Positions 42,779 to 54,942 of a stretch of 64,000 bases of DNA are shown here, one piece after another. The DNA is from Phlebotomus papatasi (lineage: Eukaryota; Arthropoda; Insecta; Diptera; Psychodidae), in contig NC_077222.1 of assembly GCF_024763615.1 (NCBI RefSeq), positions 89,094,001 through 89,158,000 on the forward strand, in the 5' to 3' direction. The notes beneath the pieces were generated by a model that was not told where the DNA came from, did no database searches, and saw only the letters and a list, made by a program, of their open reading frames with translations. Position 1 is the first letter of the stretch; every line of letters starts with the position of its first letter. The position numbers were made by a program, and so were the translations under genes.

Positions 42779-43212
42779 TTGCTGAAGTTCATTACATGGA
42801 CAAAATGCCCGGTGTGGTCAAAAAACGTGTTCCATAACAAATAAATTGAATTATCTCGACTCGCGAGCAACCGATAAGATCAGGTTTTAGGGCAAAATTA
42901 TAGAGGACATTTCGGTCTATATTCAATTTAATTCAATTTTGAATCTTGTATAATTTGAATATAAATTGCGTTGTAAAAATTCAGTGTGGAAAGAGTCTTA
43001 CAAAAAAATGTGACAGATCGATTGTGTTTCTAGCAGTCTTACGATTTGTGGTGAAGTGCAAAATGTTTTCTTTCGGTATTTTTCATGAAAATTAATTAGT
43101 TTTCATTAAAGATTGTTTCTGTTTATGTTAATAGTGAATCAATCTTTAAATTTCGGGTAAAATTTCCCAGCTGGATCCTGTCATTCGCGTAAAAAAGTAC
43201 ATACTTTGTGAG
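42779..43212. other. Gap, nothing recognised
   Basis: AT-rich, no ORF. GGCAAAATTATAGAGGACATTT is shared loosely with 41570-41600 (GGCATAATTGTGGAGGACAT), hinting at a dispersed repeat. Confidence 0.35.
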
Positions 43213-43836
43213 CGTCTCTCCGGTGACGTGTTGCCTATTCCGACAATAGTGTTGCATATTCCGGCAACATCTTTTGTTTTCCTAAATTTCTTATTCATTT
43301 TGTGTTTTTTTTTTCAATTTCTGAGTTCTCCAATGTCCAGAGAAAAAAACATCGCTTCTATGAAAAAGATGATGTGTAAAATGCCTTGGAAGAGTTCAGG
43401 AAGGGCAAATTCCTACGGGAATCTGCGCATAAATTTGAGATGCTACTCTTCAGGTCTTCAGGACAAATTACACGGAAGATCTCAGAACTTGTGGGTCATA
43501 TAAACGTATTAAACTAATTATTAAACTAGTTCCGCTTGACGTTTTGAAATTTTCTATCCGTTGCGTTACAAAAGGTGGTCAGAAAAAAGGTGGCCGGTAT
43601 TTTATTCAAAGTGGCCGAAATACCACCCAAAGTAATGTCCATATTATTAGTATTTTTTCAATATTTTAGAAAGTGATTTAAAGAAAACAAAGATGATAAG
43701 ATAGTTTTCAAGGTTCCACACAACTCTCCCGAAAAAGAAGTAACAAAAAATATCAATATGAATTAAAAATATTGCATTTCAAACTTAGGACTTCGGTGCT
43801 TATATGCAACTATGCCGAAATTTAGCGCACTTACCC
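43213..43836. mobile_element. Diverged relative of the 42350 MITE
   Basis: The right part (CATTTCAAACTTAGGACTTC, TATGCAACTATGCCGAAATT, GCGCACTTACCC, then TA) closely follows the end of 42350..42776. The left boundary is uncertain. A weak match (GTTGCCTATTCCGACA) lies near 43230 and a partly matching interior in between (GAAAAAGATGATGTGTAAAA). It is about 200 bp longer than its relative, so it may carry an insertion. Confidence 0.55.
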
Positions 43837-43838
43837 TA

Positions 43839-44366
43839 CTTTGTCCAAATTTATGAAACAGCCCGTCTGACCATGCGTGGATTATAGGCTCAATTAACCC
43901 CTATCTTTCATACCTTACTTTTAAAAAGCCCTCATACAAAATACCCCTTAAATCGTTCATCCTGGTTAAATAAAACATATCCCTATCTTTATAACTTCTA
44001 TCATTTATATAAAATTCGAAGGTGATATCAGGATGTGAAATTGACAGTTTCATTCTACCGCCATTGATATACGTGGCAAGATTCAGTCCTTAATTTGTAC
44101 CTACCACTCGGATCTTTCCGAGGGCTAAAATAGTGCCTAAAGCTGGGTGTTAATTAAGGTCTCAAGGCAGGGTCCCCCTTACCCTGTGTCAGACGGGAGT
44201 ATAAAGTGAACATACTTAAAATTAAATCCTAACGGTCTATGTAACTTTAGCGCTACTACAGACATCTTGACAAACTTTAAATATTCTACAAAATTGTGAA
44301 AATTATTTAAACAGTAATAGACGTTATGGTTTTAATATTTGTTTGACATAAAAATATTTTATACGT
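43839..44366. other. Gap, nothing recognised
   Basis: 44090-44190 is GC-richer (CCACTCGGATCTTTCCGAGG, a short hairpin) but without coding signal or a second copy. Confidence 0.35.
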
Positions 44367-44541
44367 ACCGTAGAATGAGGGTAACTTTGTCCTCCGTGGA
44401 TGACTTTGACTCTTTCTAGAATTTAAGGATGACCTTTACTGATCCGATCTGCCATGTCTGATCGTGAGAACCGTTTTTAAATATTATAATTAAAGAAAAG
44501 TTTACGAACCGTAGGGGGTCAAAGTCACCCTTATCTACGGT
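44367..44541. mobile_element. MITE with ACCGTAGA...AGGGT(A/G)ACTTTG ends
   Basis: ACCGTAGAATGAGGGTAACT then TTG at the left and the inverse of GTCAAAGTCACCCTTATCTA then CGGT at the right, about 23 bp matched, 175 bp long. The core AGGGTGACTTTGAC also bounds the large element at 62102..63390. No clear duplication. Confidence 0.75.
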
Positions 44542-47500
44542 CAAAAAGCAGTGGAATAAAATACGCGTAATTTAGTAGCAGGGATGATGACTTTGTAGCA
44601 AGGGTTAAATATCCTGTCAGATATTCAAGAGGAAAATTACGTTTCTCACGTCAAAAGTTGGAGCAATGTGATGAATGGGGGGAGTTAGGGGATAAAAATG
44701 AGAAACATCTCATTAACTCCAGTACTTGACTCTATGACATGATTCTCCACTGTTTCACGTAATGCGATACAGTAAAAGCTTCAGACAGGAGCAGAATGGA
44801 AGCTTGCATTGTTGGTATAGAAGCTTTTTCACACCTCACAAACTTTTTACCACATATACTTCATTTTACAGACATTTTATTGTGCAAATTCTGCGGATGG
44901 TGATAAATAATGCAACCTCATAGTCTTCATACCAGCGACACCCTATTCTTTACCAAGCGTACAATATAAGGATTAATTCAAGAAAAATCTACAATACAGA
45001 CCTGCCTCATTAAAATTTCAAATACAAAAATGGAAGAACTTTTATTCTTTCATCAACGTTGAGAATTGTCCCACTTTTGGGAAGATTGAAAGGGGTTCAT
45101 TCTTTTGGAAAATACATTTACTTGGAGATTTATAGTGGGATTTCTGCTGAGCCAATAACATTTTAAAAGGGTATTTTACGTGTTTTCAGTGGTTTGCACA
45201 AAATTAAGTTCAAATTTCCAACCAGAAAGGTTTCTAATAAAATTCAACCTCTTGTGAACAAAATTATTTAGTTGGAAATTATATTCAAAGCAAAAGATTA
45301 TGGTAGTATATATCCCATTATTGTTATTTCCTATGAAGAATATTGTGTATTAATAAAATGTGAGTTGGGAGAAAGCTCAAAAGCTCTCTGAGCTACTTAT
45401 TCCTAATCTAAGTCATGATATTTTCACAATATTTCCCTGTCTTTTTCTCATTTGATCTTTTGAATTCCATTTTGATAAACCCATCTGTATTAAATTGAAG
45501 TTCCCCCCCCCCCTAAAGAAATATTCCATTGAGCTTTTTTTCTTTTATGTAGAGGAAGAGAGTAAAAGCTGCTGAGCATATTTTGTTTTATGATTTACCC
45601 ATTCTCCCTTTGGCCGTTGGGGATTATTTTACTGGCATTAACTGTTTGCTTTCAATGTTGGCATTTTTGAGTGCTGTGCAGCACTACAACAGCTGCAAGC
45701 TTTGCACATCAAAGCACATCATCTCAATGTGATCATACTTCTGACGTTCACTGCAAGTTGTCTCTTAGGAAATTTAGCGAAATCAATTTCTCTTTTTTAT
45801 ATTTTCCTACATGTAAATCTCCCCGGGTGGGATGAATTCCTTGACAGTGAAGCTCGTTAAATTTCCATTAATTAAATTTTTAGGCTTACCGAGAGAAGAT
45901 TTTGTTCCAAGAAATTAATTGAGTATCACCACCTTTCAGGCCTTACGACAGAAAAGAACCTGCAAAGAAAAATGAGGAATTTTTTTGTAGGCAGATTTAG
46001 CGTGATATAATACGAAAACATTCGCTTGAGCATAGGAAAATACTTTGAGTGGGCGAATGTCTAATCTTTCATTCTTTTGAAGGTACTCCAGCACGTTTTT
46101 GGAGAATTTTTTTTTCCCCTGAAGTATCCTCCAAACATGTGCCGGAGATCTTGCGTTTTGTATTTGGTTTGCTATATATACACTTTTTTGTGAGGAGAAT
46201 GAGCCCCTTTTCACGCCCATTCACTCACTTTTCCACCCTCTTCCGACACATTTTCCGTTCACCTTCAAAATATCTCACCTGGGACTCAGGAGGATTCCAC
46301 CAGAAATGTTTGGATTTTCCGCATTAAGATTAGAGATGAATTTGAGGAAATTCAGCTGGGTAGTTAATGTGAAATATTTGCAAATGGGCTACAATTTGAC
46401 CCCCATTTAAGCTTCACCAATTGGCTCTATAGGTCAAAGGTTAATGGCTAAGGACTGAGGACACAATGATGCTACAAATTAATCAAAAAGCTAATTATTC
46501 CGTCGAAATAATTAGTCATAAATTTCCTAGCGTACCATTTGATTTGATAAGTAATTAAGATTGTGCGAAATTTATCCTTACAAACTTGTATCTTATCTGG
46601 AAATCTGGGCCAAGATCTTATGCAAAAGCTCTGGTAACTATCTAGGGGAATGGAATATGATTCAGATGTATTTTGATATATTGTCTAAGTAGGGCTTTGA
46701 GATGCGGATGAGTGAGGAAGAGACAGACAAATGGAATACCGGAAGACATGAGGTGAAACTCTAAAGGTAGATTCGTGGGTACAAACAGAAACTCCCTCCT
46801 CCAGGCATATGACAATGGTGGCGAGGCATAACTTTTGGGCGATGAGAAGTTATATTTTCCCCAAGGGCGAAATTGCTGGGTGAACGTGATACAAGAAGTG
46901 TTCGTGTGGATTGTGGAAGACGAGACACAGGAAAATCTTCAATTTCCTCCATGTGCGTTGTTATACCCATTCCAACAAAAAGCTTTCACTTGGCCCATGG
47001 AAAATGGAGAAGGGTTGACATATAAAAAAGATTAAATTTTTTCCCCCCGAAAACAGAAACTCCCCTTTGAGGTTTTCGGACCATGAATTGATAATATGGG
47101 GCTACTACAGCTCTGATATGACTCTTGTCCCTATGGACTTGGTGCGAAATTTGCTAAATTATTCCTCTTGTAGACCAAGGAAGTCAATGGTGTGGTTTTA
47201 AGGGGCTATACTGAAGATCTACTGAAGCAATAAATAACTATAGCACAAGTTTTGTGAAAGAGTAACAGCTCATGGACGAGACAGAAGCTTTTGCAGGATG
47301 CTTAGAATGTAACGATCTATGTCTTATTCTTGGTTATGAGACATCTAGAATATATTAACAGTATAATGATGTTAATTAAATTATATAAGTTAATTTAAAT
47401 TTAAGTATCAATTACCAAATTCAAGCTGGTTTTGTAATAGTGACGAACTTAGGCTAGGCTAAGGCTTCGTTATAATCTTGTTCTTTTCAAGGAATTGTGT

Positions 47501-48177
47501 AAATGACAAAATTAGTATTTGAAAATTTAATCTATTGGAAATTTATTATTATAAATTACGTTCCTTTTTAAATTACTTTTTATTTATTTAAAACTTTATA
47601 TTTTATTCATTTAATTTATATTTTATTTCTATTCTTCATTTTTTTTTTAATTTCTTATTAAATCATTCATTACACTTTAACCCAAACCGGTCCTCAAATC
47701 ACTAATAACCCTATAACCAAGTGGTACGCAGATGCTGGACCTCTTACATGGGTATCCCACGTGTTATCAACATCTTTTACGAGAACACAACTAAGAATGA
47801 GGCAACACATAGATGTTCTTATTAAGAATGCACAATTTTAAGGAAAAAAATATACCCCGAGAATTCAAAAATACTAGAAGGTAAAATAAAATAGTTCAAT
47901 ACGAAATTGGAATTCGAACAAAACTATTTCGTATTTAAAAAGAAAGAAATGGAATTTGAATTTCATTAGTTTTTACTTCTCGAACTTCACAGAAAGAGCA
48001 GTATCTACAATCCCTCGATTTTGAGTTTATATATTTCGACCCCTTAACCACTAAGCGGTCGTACCTTGGTAAAATTTTGGAAATCTGAAGTGTCGAGTTA
48101 CTTGACGTAACGCTGTTTGTTCGTTCAACCGTTCGACGTTCGGCCGTTAGCACGCCTAAAGCCCAAACGATTAAATA
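44542..48177. other. Single-copy non-coding island plus AT-rich tail
   Basis: 44680-47100 is free of recognised repeats and contains C-runs (45505). Frames up to 94 codons overlap on both strands (45936..46327) without motifs. 47100-48177 is AT-rich, with nothing recognised except a possible repeat-like stretch near 47680-47800. Confidence 0.4.
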
Positions 48178-48765
48178 TTGGGACTTGGAATCTTCGGGGG
48201 ACCGCCCTTGTGTTGACCATGGACCATTAATATGCCCTTCATTTTCCTCCAATCCCCCTTCTTCCCCTCCAAAACCATGTTGCTTTGGAAAGGTTGTTGG
48301 AAAGGTCTTAGAATGCTTCACAAGCTTCAACCGTTTCCAATCGGTTGTGAATCGGTGATAAACCAGTTTTCAACCGATAACTAATTTTTATCCGAAATTC
48401 AATTACATTACTCATGAGGTATTAGGGTAAAATGAGCTAATTTGAAACCATTTACAATTTGGAATATTTGAGATGTTCTCACTGTTTCTGATGGCCAAAA
48501 ACGAGGACCGCGAAATAGAAGAAAAATACGATTAAGAACAAAAGGAGCAGCTAGTCTTTGCGATTTTTTTCCTTAGCATTTCTAAAACAGTTTGGCAGTC
48601 TCAGAACTCCAAATTGTAAATGGTTCTAAATTAACTCATTTGACCCTATGGCCAATGTTTTGAGTGATTTATAAATCGGTTCAAATCGGTTGAGAACCAC
48701 TAAGCGATAAATGACGCGAATGTAATTTTGAGATGTAGCATCTAAGTCACGAGTTCGGGTTTGCG
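48178..48765. mobile_element. Large foldback element, GGTGAGAGAT-related, copy B
   Basis: It begins with the arm GGACTTGGAATCTTCGGGGG, ACCGCCC, TTGACCATGGACCATTAATA. It continues CCCCTTCTTCCCCTCCAAAA, then CGATAACTAATTTTTATCCG, and ends AAGTCACGAGTTCGGG. In inverse it parallels 22010..22976. A mariner-like MITE (48425..48646) has inserted in its middle. The 131-codon minus frame (47935..48330) reads across the boundary and is not a gene. Confidence 0.55.
48425..48646. mobile_element. mariner-like MITE, about 40-bp inverted ends
   Basis: GGGTAAAATGAGCTAATTTG then AAACCATTTACAATTTGGA at the left and its inverse at the right (TCCAAATTGTAAATGGTTCT then AAATTAACTCATTTGACCC), flanked by TA on both sides. 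222 bp, well preserved, so fairly recent. It is nested in copy B of the foldback family. Confidence 0.88.
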
Positions 48766-48848
48766 GAAACTTCATATTTTACATTTCATATTTTACATGT
48801 TCATATTGCATATTTTGTATTGCGGAAACTTCGTATTCTAGTACATAT

Positions 48849-49063
48849 TGTTACGGAAACGAGATAGAAGATGTGAGGGACGAGTCAGGAGGGATGGAGA
48901 AGAAAGTGGGAGAGATTTTATCGATGATAAAAGGTCAGTTGTCCACTGATCTCTTTAGAGTGAGGATCACCAAAATGTAAAGTGAGTGCAAATAAATGTA
49001 ATAGTGCAAATGCCTGGTGTTAAAATTCATCCCTTGCGACCCCAGTAACTCAATTTCGTTACA
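48849..49063 (+). mobile_element. Solo LTR, 215 bp
   Basis: TGTTACGGAAACGAGATAGA at the start and CTCAATTTCGTTACA at the end (TG...CA with TGTTACG/CGTTACA inverted ends). The 4-bp duplication ATAT lies at 48845-48848 and 49064-49067. AATAAA occurs near 48990, as expected for an LTR polyadenylation signal. The form and duplication fit Ty3/gypsy-type elements. The surrounding DNA is a simple CATATTTTACATTT-type repeat. Confidence 0.8.
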
Positions 49064-49067
49064 ATAT

Positions 49068-49603
49068 CGTATTTTACCATTTCGTATTTCACATTTCGTC
49101 TGTCATACATTTTTTACACAAATTGAACATTTTTCGTCTGCCATACATTTTCCACAAGCATATCAACCAATAAAATAATAGAATTGCTGTTTTATGGGGA
49201 TAAGGGTGCTATGCGCCTCGGGTCTGAGTTTAAAGTCGAACTTCAAACTCTAATCATCAGTAGCGCCTGTTCAGGCTAAGGGAAATTCTCTGCCTGGATT
49301 ACTGTGACACCCTTTTTGAGATCTTAAATATGTTCTCAGGCATTAGAGTTTGGATTCCGGTTTGTTAATGCCATTTGTATAAGTTCTTTGCGAGATATTT
49401 TAAAAAGATTTTTTTTTAATATTTAAAAAGAACGACAAGTTTTACAGAGCTGAGATTTGATAAAGAGCTCTTTAAGATCGAAGAATCACAATGATTTAAT
49501 TTTAGATGTTTATTACAGAAAGCGAATTGGATATCTTGTTTTTAGTCACGCTAATCCAAACGTCCAATAGATCATGGTCATCGTTTTGAACCACTTATCC
49601 CTG
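49068..49603. other. Gap, nothing recognised
   Basis: Begins with CATATTTTACATTT-like low-complexity sequence that also precedes the solo LTR. The rest is unassigned and has no coding signal. Confidence 0.35.
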
Positions 49604-49606
49604 TAA

Positions 49607-49807
49607 AGCGGTCAGACTAGAGATTTAGCCCAGTTCTCGAAGGTCTCAAAATCCTAAATAAGAAGCAATTTTATTGGTTGATCAGAATCTAATTAACCAT
49701 TTACTCTTATCATCCGATCCAAAGTTACATTTTTCCAAAAAATCTTGATTGATAAATAAATTATAGAAGTTTGGCCATATGGCTGAGTCTTAGGTCTCAA
49801 GTCCGTA
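49607..49807. mobile_element. Harbinger-like MITE, 201 bp
   Basis: AGCGGTCAGACTAGAGATTT at the left and GTCTTAGGTCTCAAGTCCGT then A at the right, flanked by TAA (49604-49606, 49808-49810). Complete, in reverse family orientation. This copy confirms the TTA/TAA duplication without nesting. Confidence 0.87.
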
Positions 49808-49824
49808 TAAGGGTCGGAAACATA

Positions 49825-49955
49825 AGACATTCAGGTTAGCAACCCACATCTGTCGATCCTCCGCTACTCCAGGAGGATGTTCGCGGTCGATTCCGAGGCT
49901 CTTCAAGACAAGATCTGAATGCAATGGTTTGCATAGCTTTTCTGGGAATGTTTCT
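49825..49955 (-). mobile_element. Non-LTR retrotransposon 3' fragment, internal piece
   Basis: The minus strand has AGAAAAGCTATGCAAACCAT, a basic segment and GGAGTAGCGGAGGATCGAC, parallel to 55244..55480. It lacks the GAT-repeat tail, so it is broken at both ends. It lies close to the Harbinger MITE. Confidence 0.6.
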
Positions 49956-52388
49956 TCATTCTTACATTGAACATGACCATACCGTTTTACCCTTTCTTTC
50001 TATTTTGAGACCCTTATGACCTCGGCGCCTGAGATACTTCCCAACCACCTAAGTTGGTTACTGTAGTTGATTTATATGAGCCGATTAAACTTTTCGACTT
50101 GCTTACCCAACAAAAATCACAAATAAATAATTTTATTGATTGATTGTACAGTTGACCCATCCATTTGTACGAGGTTGAGCAATATGAAGGAAAAAAGTCT
50201 CCAAGACGCATGATGCTGGAGGCATGAAAGCTTGTGCCTCAACCCCCCCCCCCATGAAAGCCATTAGGTAAGTTGTATGTGAGGGACTTTATTTATTTCT
50301 TCACATATCATTCACCTTGTGTGTGTGTGTTGTGGGGGTCGTAAGGGTGAAAGGGCATAAAATGTCGGAATTCTTGAGGAAGTGTGGTACGATGCTGGGA
50401 AAAGAATTATCTTCATCTCCTTATTTATTTATATGGAATAACACTTTCCTTCGCACTTTGGGCATATTATGGCGTCACATTTTCCGATGGGGCTCACGAT
50501 GTAAGAACAAGAAAATTTTCCACAGCATCGCAAATAGAATTTTGTCTTCTGAAAGGTCCTCGTGTTAATTGAATTGTGATGGAATTAGATTGATGAAAAT
50601 TTCAAAGAATTTCATAACCCTATTTTAAAAATTCCTAGTCTATATGCATAAGATCAATTCAATGTATTTCAATAGGTGGTTAAATTTATTATTGAAGATT
50701 CAGCACTTTGATGGGAATTTTGCAAGAGATTAAACTTTGAACTAAAAGTTAGCTCTTTGAACATTTTATGAGGTTGGCTCATTAATAAAAGATGAAGTGC
50801 TCTCAATATCTTCCTCAGAATCTCTTACCATGAGAATATAATCAGGGAGAAAGCTCGCGGTATTTCAAAAGCAGGCTAAAACATAAATTACTTGAATGGT
50901 TGAGACAAGTAGATCTTAGAGAGAGTGAATTGTGATGGAACAGCATCCTGGACAGTCTGAAGATAATGGTATATTGATTGAGTCATCATGTAAGGTCCGT
51001 CGACACGGGCTTCCCATTATGCCATCGTCTTCGTCACCTCTTTGTGCCAAGGAAAACAGGCACCCTCTTCAATTCACCCCCTGGGAAAATGACTTTCAGT
51101 CATCCATTTTTCGCCTACCCTCCCATATCAGTCCTTTATTCACTTTCTATTTCAGTCTTCCGCAACACTACACAAAATCATCTTTTCCGGGGGCAAAGCT
51201 GAGGCTTTGACTCATGCTTTCAGAAATCTTCCTTTCATAGGATATCACATTATAACCTTAGTCAAAGGACTTGGTTAGGGGCCTTAGACGGCTGCATGCC
51301 TTCACTTCTACTAAAGTACATTAAATAAATTAAATTCACACTTGAATAAAAATCTTGATCATCATCATAATAATAATTGTAATCCTCTTTAACCTCAAAA
51401 CCCCAAAGAAGTCACTAGAAAATTAATACTTGTAAAACTTATCATCAATTTTCGCAAAACATAGTCAAGGATTAATTTGAGTGCAGCAACTGCAGCCAGT
51501 GCTAATGGAAAGTATCAAAAACTTTCTCTAGTTGCACACTCTGAGAAAGTCTCTAAAGAGGGTTAAAGGTGCTTTCTAACCTATTTCACCAACCGCCACA
51601 TAGTTCAAAATATTTAATATTTCATACTGAAAAGTTTGCCAAACCGATGGCTTCTTATTCATCTGGATAATTTCTAGCAACTTTCTCTTAGATATTCCAC
51701 AACTGGAAAACTATCTTTATGGGGGCGGAAGACCTACCATCCAACTTTGGTGTGAAAGTGCACGAAGTTGAGCAAAATCACAAATAAGTCACCCTAAGCT
51801 CAAGGACGAGACAGCAACGAGGTGAAAAAAAAAGTATAGAGAGTGTTGAATAAGATGGGGAAATAATGGGAAATTGTGTGTGCGATAATTTCAATAATAG
51901 AATTTTCTTTGGGTGTTGTTGCAACAAATCACTGGAGGTTGAGAGTGCTTTCCAGCGGGAGCCAATTGTGTCATATACCTAATTTTGGCGGGAACACCCA
52001 ACTCCACCCACTGGCCATTTAAATTGCCCTCGCCTTGCACCCCAAACTCCCCTATTGATTTACCGTGAAAGCCCCCAGCAGCTGAAGTGTATCGGGTCGA
52101 TGTTGGATAATTAGATGAGGGTGCGAGAGGTACGTACACAAGTGATCGGAAGCCCCTGAACATTCACAGGCAGCCAACAGCATTAGACACCCCATAGTAC
52201 CTCATCAAATGAACCATTGTAGCCAAGGGGTGAATAATTTTTAGATTCAGTGGACTACACTTTAACAACAAAGTTATGCAATTGAAATTTTGCAAAATTT
52301 TGCACTAAACTGATTTAAGATAAAGAATCATTAGTTAAAAATTCTAGATTTTGTTAGATCGCACAGGGAATCTGAGAGAGTGGAGCCC
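49956..52388. other. Single-copy non-coding island
   Basis: 50200-52380 shows no recognised repeat family. It holds a C-run at about 50241-50251, a (GT)n tract near 50320 and relatively even base composition. The frames at 50932..51210 and 51891..52163 (92 and 90 codons) have no recognisable domains. 51890-52170 is among the most GC-rich stretches of the window and a candidate for a 5' exon or control region. Confidence 0.4.
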
Positions 52389-52392
52389 TTAA

Positions 52393-52848
52393 CCCTTTAA
52401 GGACGAATGTGACACCGATGTACCAAAAATGAAAACTAATTTTTCGGACTATTAAGAAAACAACATAATATTTGTAAACTTATTTCCAATGAATTGTATA
52501 AGTTACAAAAATCCTAGAAGTTATAAACGTTACTATTCAAATGCGTTCTTGGGCCGCTTTCAAGCCGTTACGGTGTCATTGCCTTCTGAGTCTTTGTCAC
52601 TGTATCTCTAAGTTGGAGAACCGAGAGAGTAAGTCCGGTCTAGAAGGTCAGATAAGAAAGACGTGTGGACTTGGGTCTCTCTGGGAAATCTGACTAGGTA
52701 CTAGAAGGTATGGCGGCTAGTTTCTTAAGAGACCCTATTTCCTGTAAATCCTTCCAACTTAGGAATTCGACCGGTAGTTTACATATTCTATAGTCAAAAA
52801 ACTTGTTTTTCTATTTTGGACACTCATGTCCCACTCGTCCTTAAAGGG
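52393..52848. mobile_element. piggyBac-like MITE, TTAA target, copy 2
   Basis: CCCTTTAAGGACGAATGTGA then CACCGATG at the left and the inverse of CATGTCCCACTCGTCCTTAA then AGGG at the right. TTAA lies at 52389-52392 and 52849-52852. Inverted ends of about 17-28 bp. No transposase. Related to 21283..21798 by the CCCTTTAAGGACGA start. Confidence 0.87.
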
Positions 52849-52852
52849 TTAA

Positions 52853-53722
52853 GGCAATCACGTGTTATGAGCGCCTTGGCCGCCACAAGTTTCTCCAGAA
52901 CCCTCTGCGTTCTTTCGACGAGCCAACATAAACTAGTTCTCAATACTAATCCTCTCTACTATACCCCTCTTGAAGGAGTAACTCACAGGCTATCACTTGG
53001 TACGTTCTCAGGAGAAATTGGCGCCGATCTGAGAGACGTCTATGATGTCAATTCAAGTACCAAAGTGGGAGTTTATTCGTTGGGGAGAAACTAGTAGTAA
53101 CAATTACGTATCCCAAGATGTAACAGGGAATCTTGTGGTGTAGTTGGTAAGAACGCCAGACATTTGACGCAAGGATCCTTGTATTGACCTTCTATTCCTT
53201 GTATTGTAAAACCAGGAACACCGAAGAAGATTCCACATTGTTTGCAGGTACTACTGATTGGTCTGCAATAAACTTATCAGATACTACCAATACGAAAACA
53301 CTGTAATATGATTACATTGTAATACGAATATTACGATACAACTAAAATATCAGGGAAAGTATGATACGGATACTTCTTCGATCTTGTCCAGAGCTTTCGG
53401 TTCTGAACATGAACATTCTTCGGTGGTTCTGAGCAAGTTTAAAGAAGTGTTTTCCTTTGTGAGGTGACTTCAAATTCAGTAGCCATCACCGGAGAGTCGC
53501 CTATTTATACGTATTACGTCGGTCCTTCATCCAATTAATACGAACATGACCTTTTGCTTTTGTTCTGTTCAATTTCTCAAGACGATAGAGGAGAATATAA
53601 GGTTACTTCCATGTTTTACTGTTTCTGGTATTCAACCAATTGGACGAAAATTATCCATCAATTTATTAATAACACTAAAACAAGACAAGTTAGTTATTGA
53701 CTAGACTCGCACGAGTAATTCC
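52853..53722. other. Unassigned, GC-balanced stretch
   Basis: The plus frame through 53094 (LSLGTFSGEIGADLRDVYDV) is open for about 80 codons beyond the MITE edge and is not obviously repeat. I cannot name it, and it has no clear splice sites. The minus strand near 53510 has TATAAATAGGCGAC, a TATA-like element, followed by 100 bp of even composition. That could be an LTR or a promoter, but neither is supported further. Confidence 0.3.
53127..53195 (+). repeat. Possible tRNA-like (SINE head) sequence
   Basis: TCTTGTGGTGTAGTTGGTAA resembles a tRNA A-box region. 30 bases on, a poor B-box match (TGTATTGACCTTC) follows. Stems do not pair well. It may be a worn SINE head. Low support. Confidence 0.25.
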
Positions 53723-53848
53723 CTGGACAGACATACAGCTTAAGCCGAGATACGGCTTAGTCGGAAACTGATGAGAATGTAGTCTTATCAATATTTTGAA
53801 TACAATTACGTTAAGGCTTTTCTAATCTTATGTCGTAAGTGTGTCCAG
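53723..53848. mobile_element. MITE of the CTGGACAG family, copy 2
   Basis: CTGGACAGACATACAGCTTA at the left and the inverse of CTTATGTCGTAAGTGTGTCC then AG at the right. 126 bp, inverted relative to 2840..2964. Internal GGAAACTGATGAGAATGTAG matches the inverse of the first copy. Confidence 0.75.
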
Positions 53849-54352
53849 CACATAAAGTGTGTGCGAACCATAGGGAGGATTTGGTTGAAAGGGGGGAACG
53901 TGTCGTAGGTTCATATCGTTCTTGATTCCCTTTCTTAGAGTTCATACAGATCCATAAATAATCCCGTTTGGTAGGCGTATAATATTGTAACAAAAACAAG
54001 TTAGGATTTTATTTTCTGTATTCAACATATGGTCCTATTCCCAGGGGATTTCCCTAGTCCTTCACGAGTTCCTCAGATCTACTGCGAGTTTCTTACGTTT
54101 GTTTTCGTTTGTTCCTTACGTTTCCCGTAGGTTCTTGAATTTCAAAGACTTCCCAAATACTTAATTAAGACTCCCAGATATTTAGATTAATTCGAATTCC
54201 GAACAATCCCTTTTTAACATTTTAAAAGTCAAATTTTACATTCTAATTTTTTGGAAAGCAGGGCTATTTAACTTTTATAATGTTTTAAAAAATATTTATT
54301 GCTATTCAAACCCATATCTTGTGTTTTACAATGCAAGCCCAAGAGTGAAAAA
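53849..54352. other. Gap, nothing recognised
   Basis: Contains a local duplication TTTCTTACGTTTGTT/GTTCCTTACGTTTCCC near 54090-54130. No gene or known repeat seen. Confidence 0.35.
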
Positions 54353-54761
54353 ATAAGTAACTGTATCAAATTTCGGCATATTTGCATGCAAATGTCAAAG
54401 TCTTTAGTTCTCCTTTTTTCAAAGAGTAACTTCTTTTTAAGAAGTGTTGCTCGGAGCCTTGAAAATAGTTTATCGTGTTTGTTTTCTCTAAAGTCATTCT
54501 TAATACATTTTAAAATGAATAAAAATATAGACATAGCTTTGGGTAAATATTTCGGTCACCTTGATTTTCATAGTTCCTTGCGCATCCGGAATTATTCCGA
54601 ATGCTTTTTCATATCATCTCGTTCGTTTAAGCGACATTCTTTTTGTTTATTTCTCATTATATAATCTCTAGAGTATGAAAAATTCAAAATTCATGGAAAT
54701 TTGAGGAACAAATGAAGTGGGCGTAATTGCAAGCTGGCCGAAATTTGATGCAGTTGTCTTA
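54353..54761. mobile_element. mariner-like MITE, inverted relative of 42350
   Basis: AGTAACTGTATCAAATTTCG then GCATATTTGCATGCAA at the left parallels the inverse of the 42776 end. TTGCAAGCTGGCCGAAATTT at the right parallels the inverse of the 42350 start. Ends have decayed (the terminal GGG is lost). The 121-codon plus frame here is read through the MITE. Confidence 0.7.
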
Positions 54762-54942
54762 TTTTGTATAGAATAATGCTTTTTTCAAAATAGAATGACT
54801 CAAAAATTTATCGCAGTGTTTTGCTAATGTCGAAAGTTTCGCAATTTCCCTTGTGGTTAGGGTACCCATCGGGTGCGTCCCATGTAGCGGATAAGGAATG
54901 GCTATGGGTTGGTGCTTGAATTGGTTATAATTAGTTTGGAAA

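Noticed and set aside
47935..48330. 131-codon minus-strand ORF
   Set aside because: It spans the boundary of a foldback element, and most of its right half is the C-rich repeat arm.
51891..52163. 90-codon minus ORF in a GC-richer segment
   Set aside because: No domain recognised and no splice or start context beyond chance. Kept only as a candidate regulatory or UTR area.
54299..54664. 121-codon plus-strand ORF
   Set aside because: It runs through a mariner-like MITE that has non-coding relatives at 42350 and 43213, so the open frame is chance.
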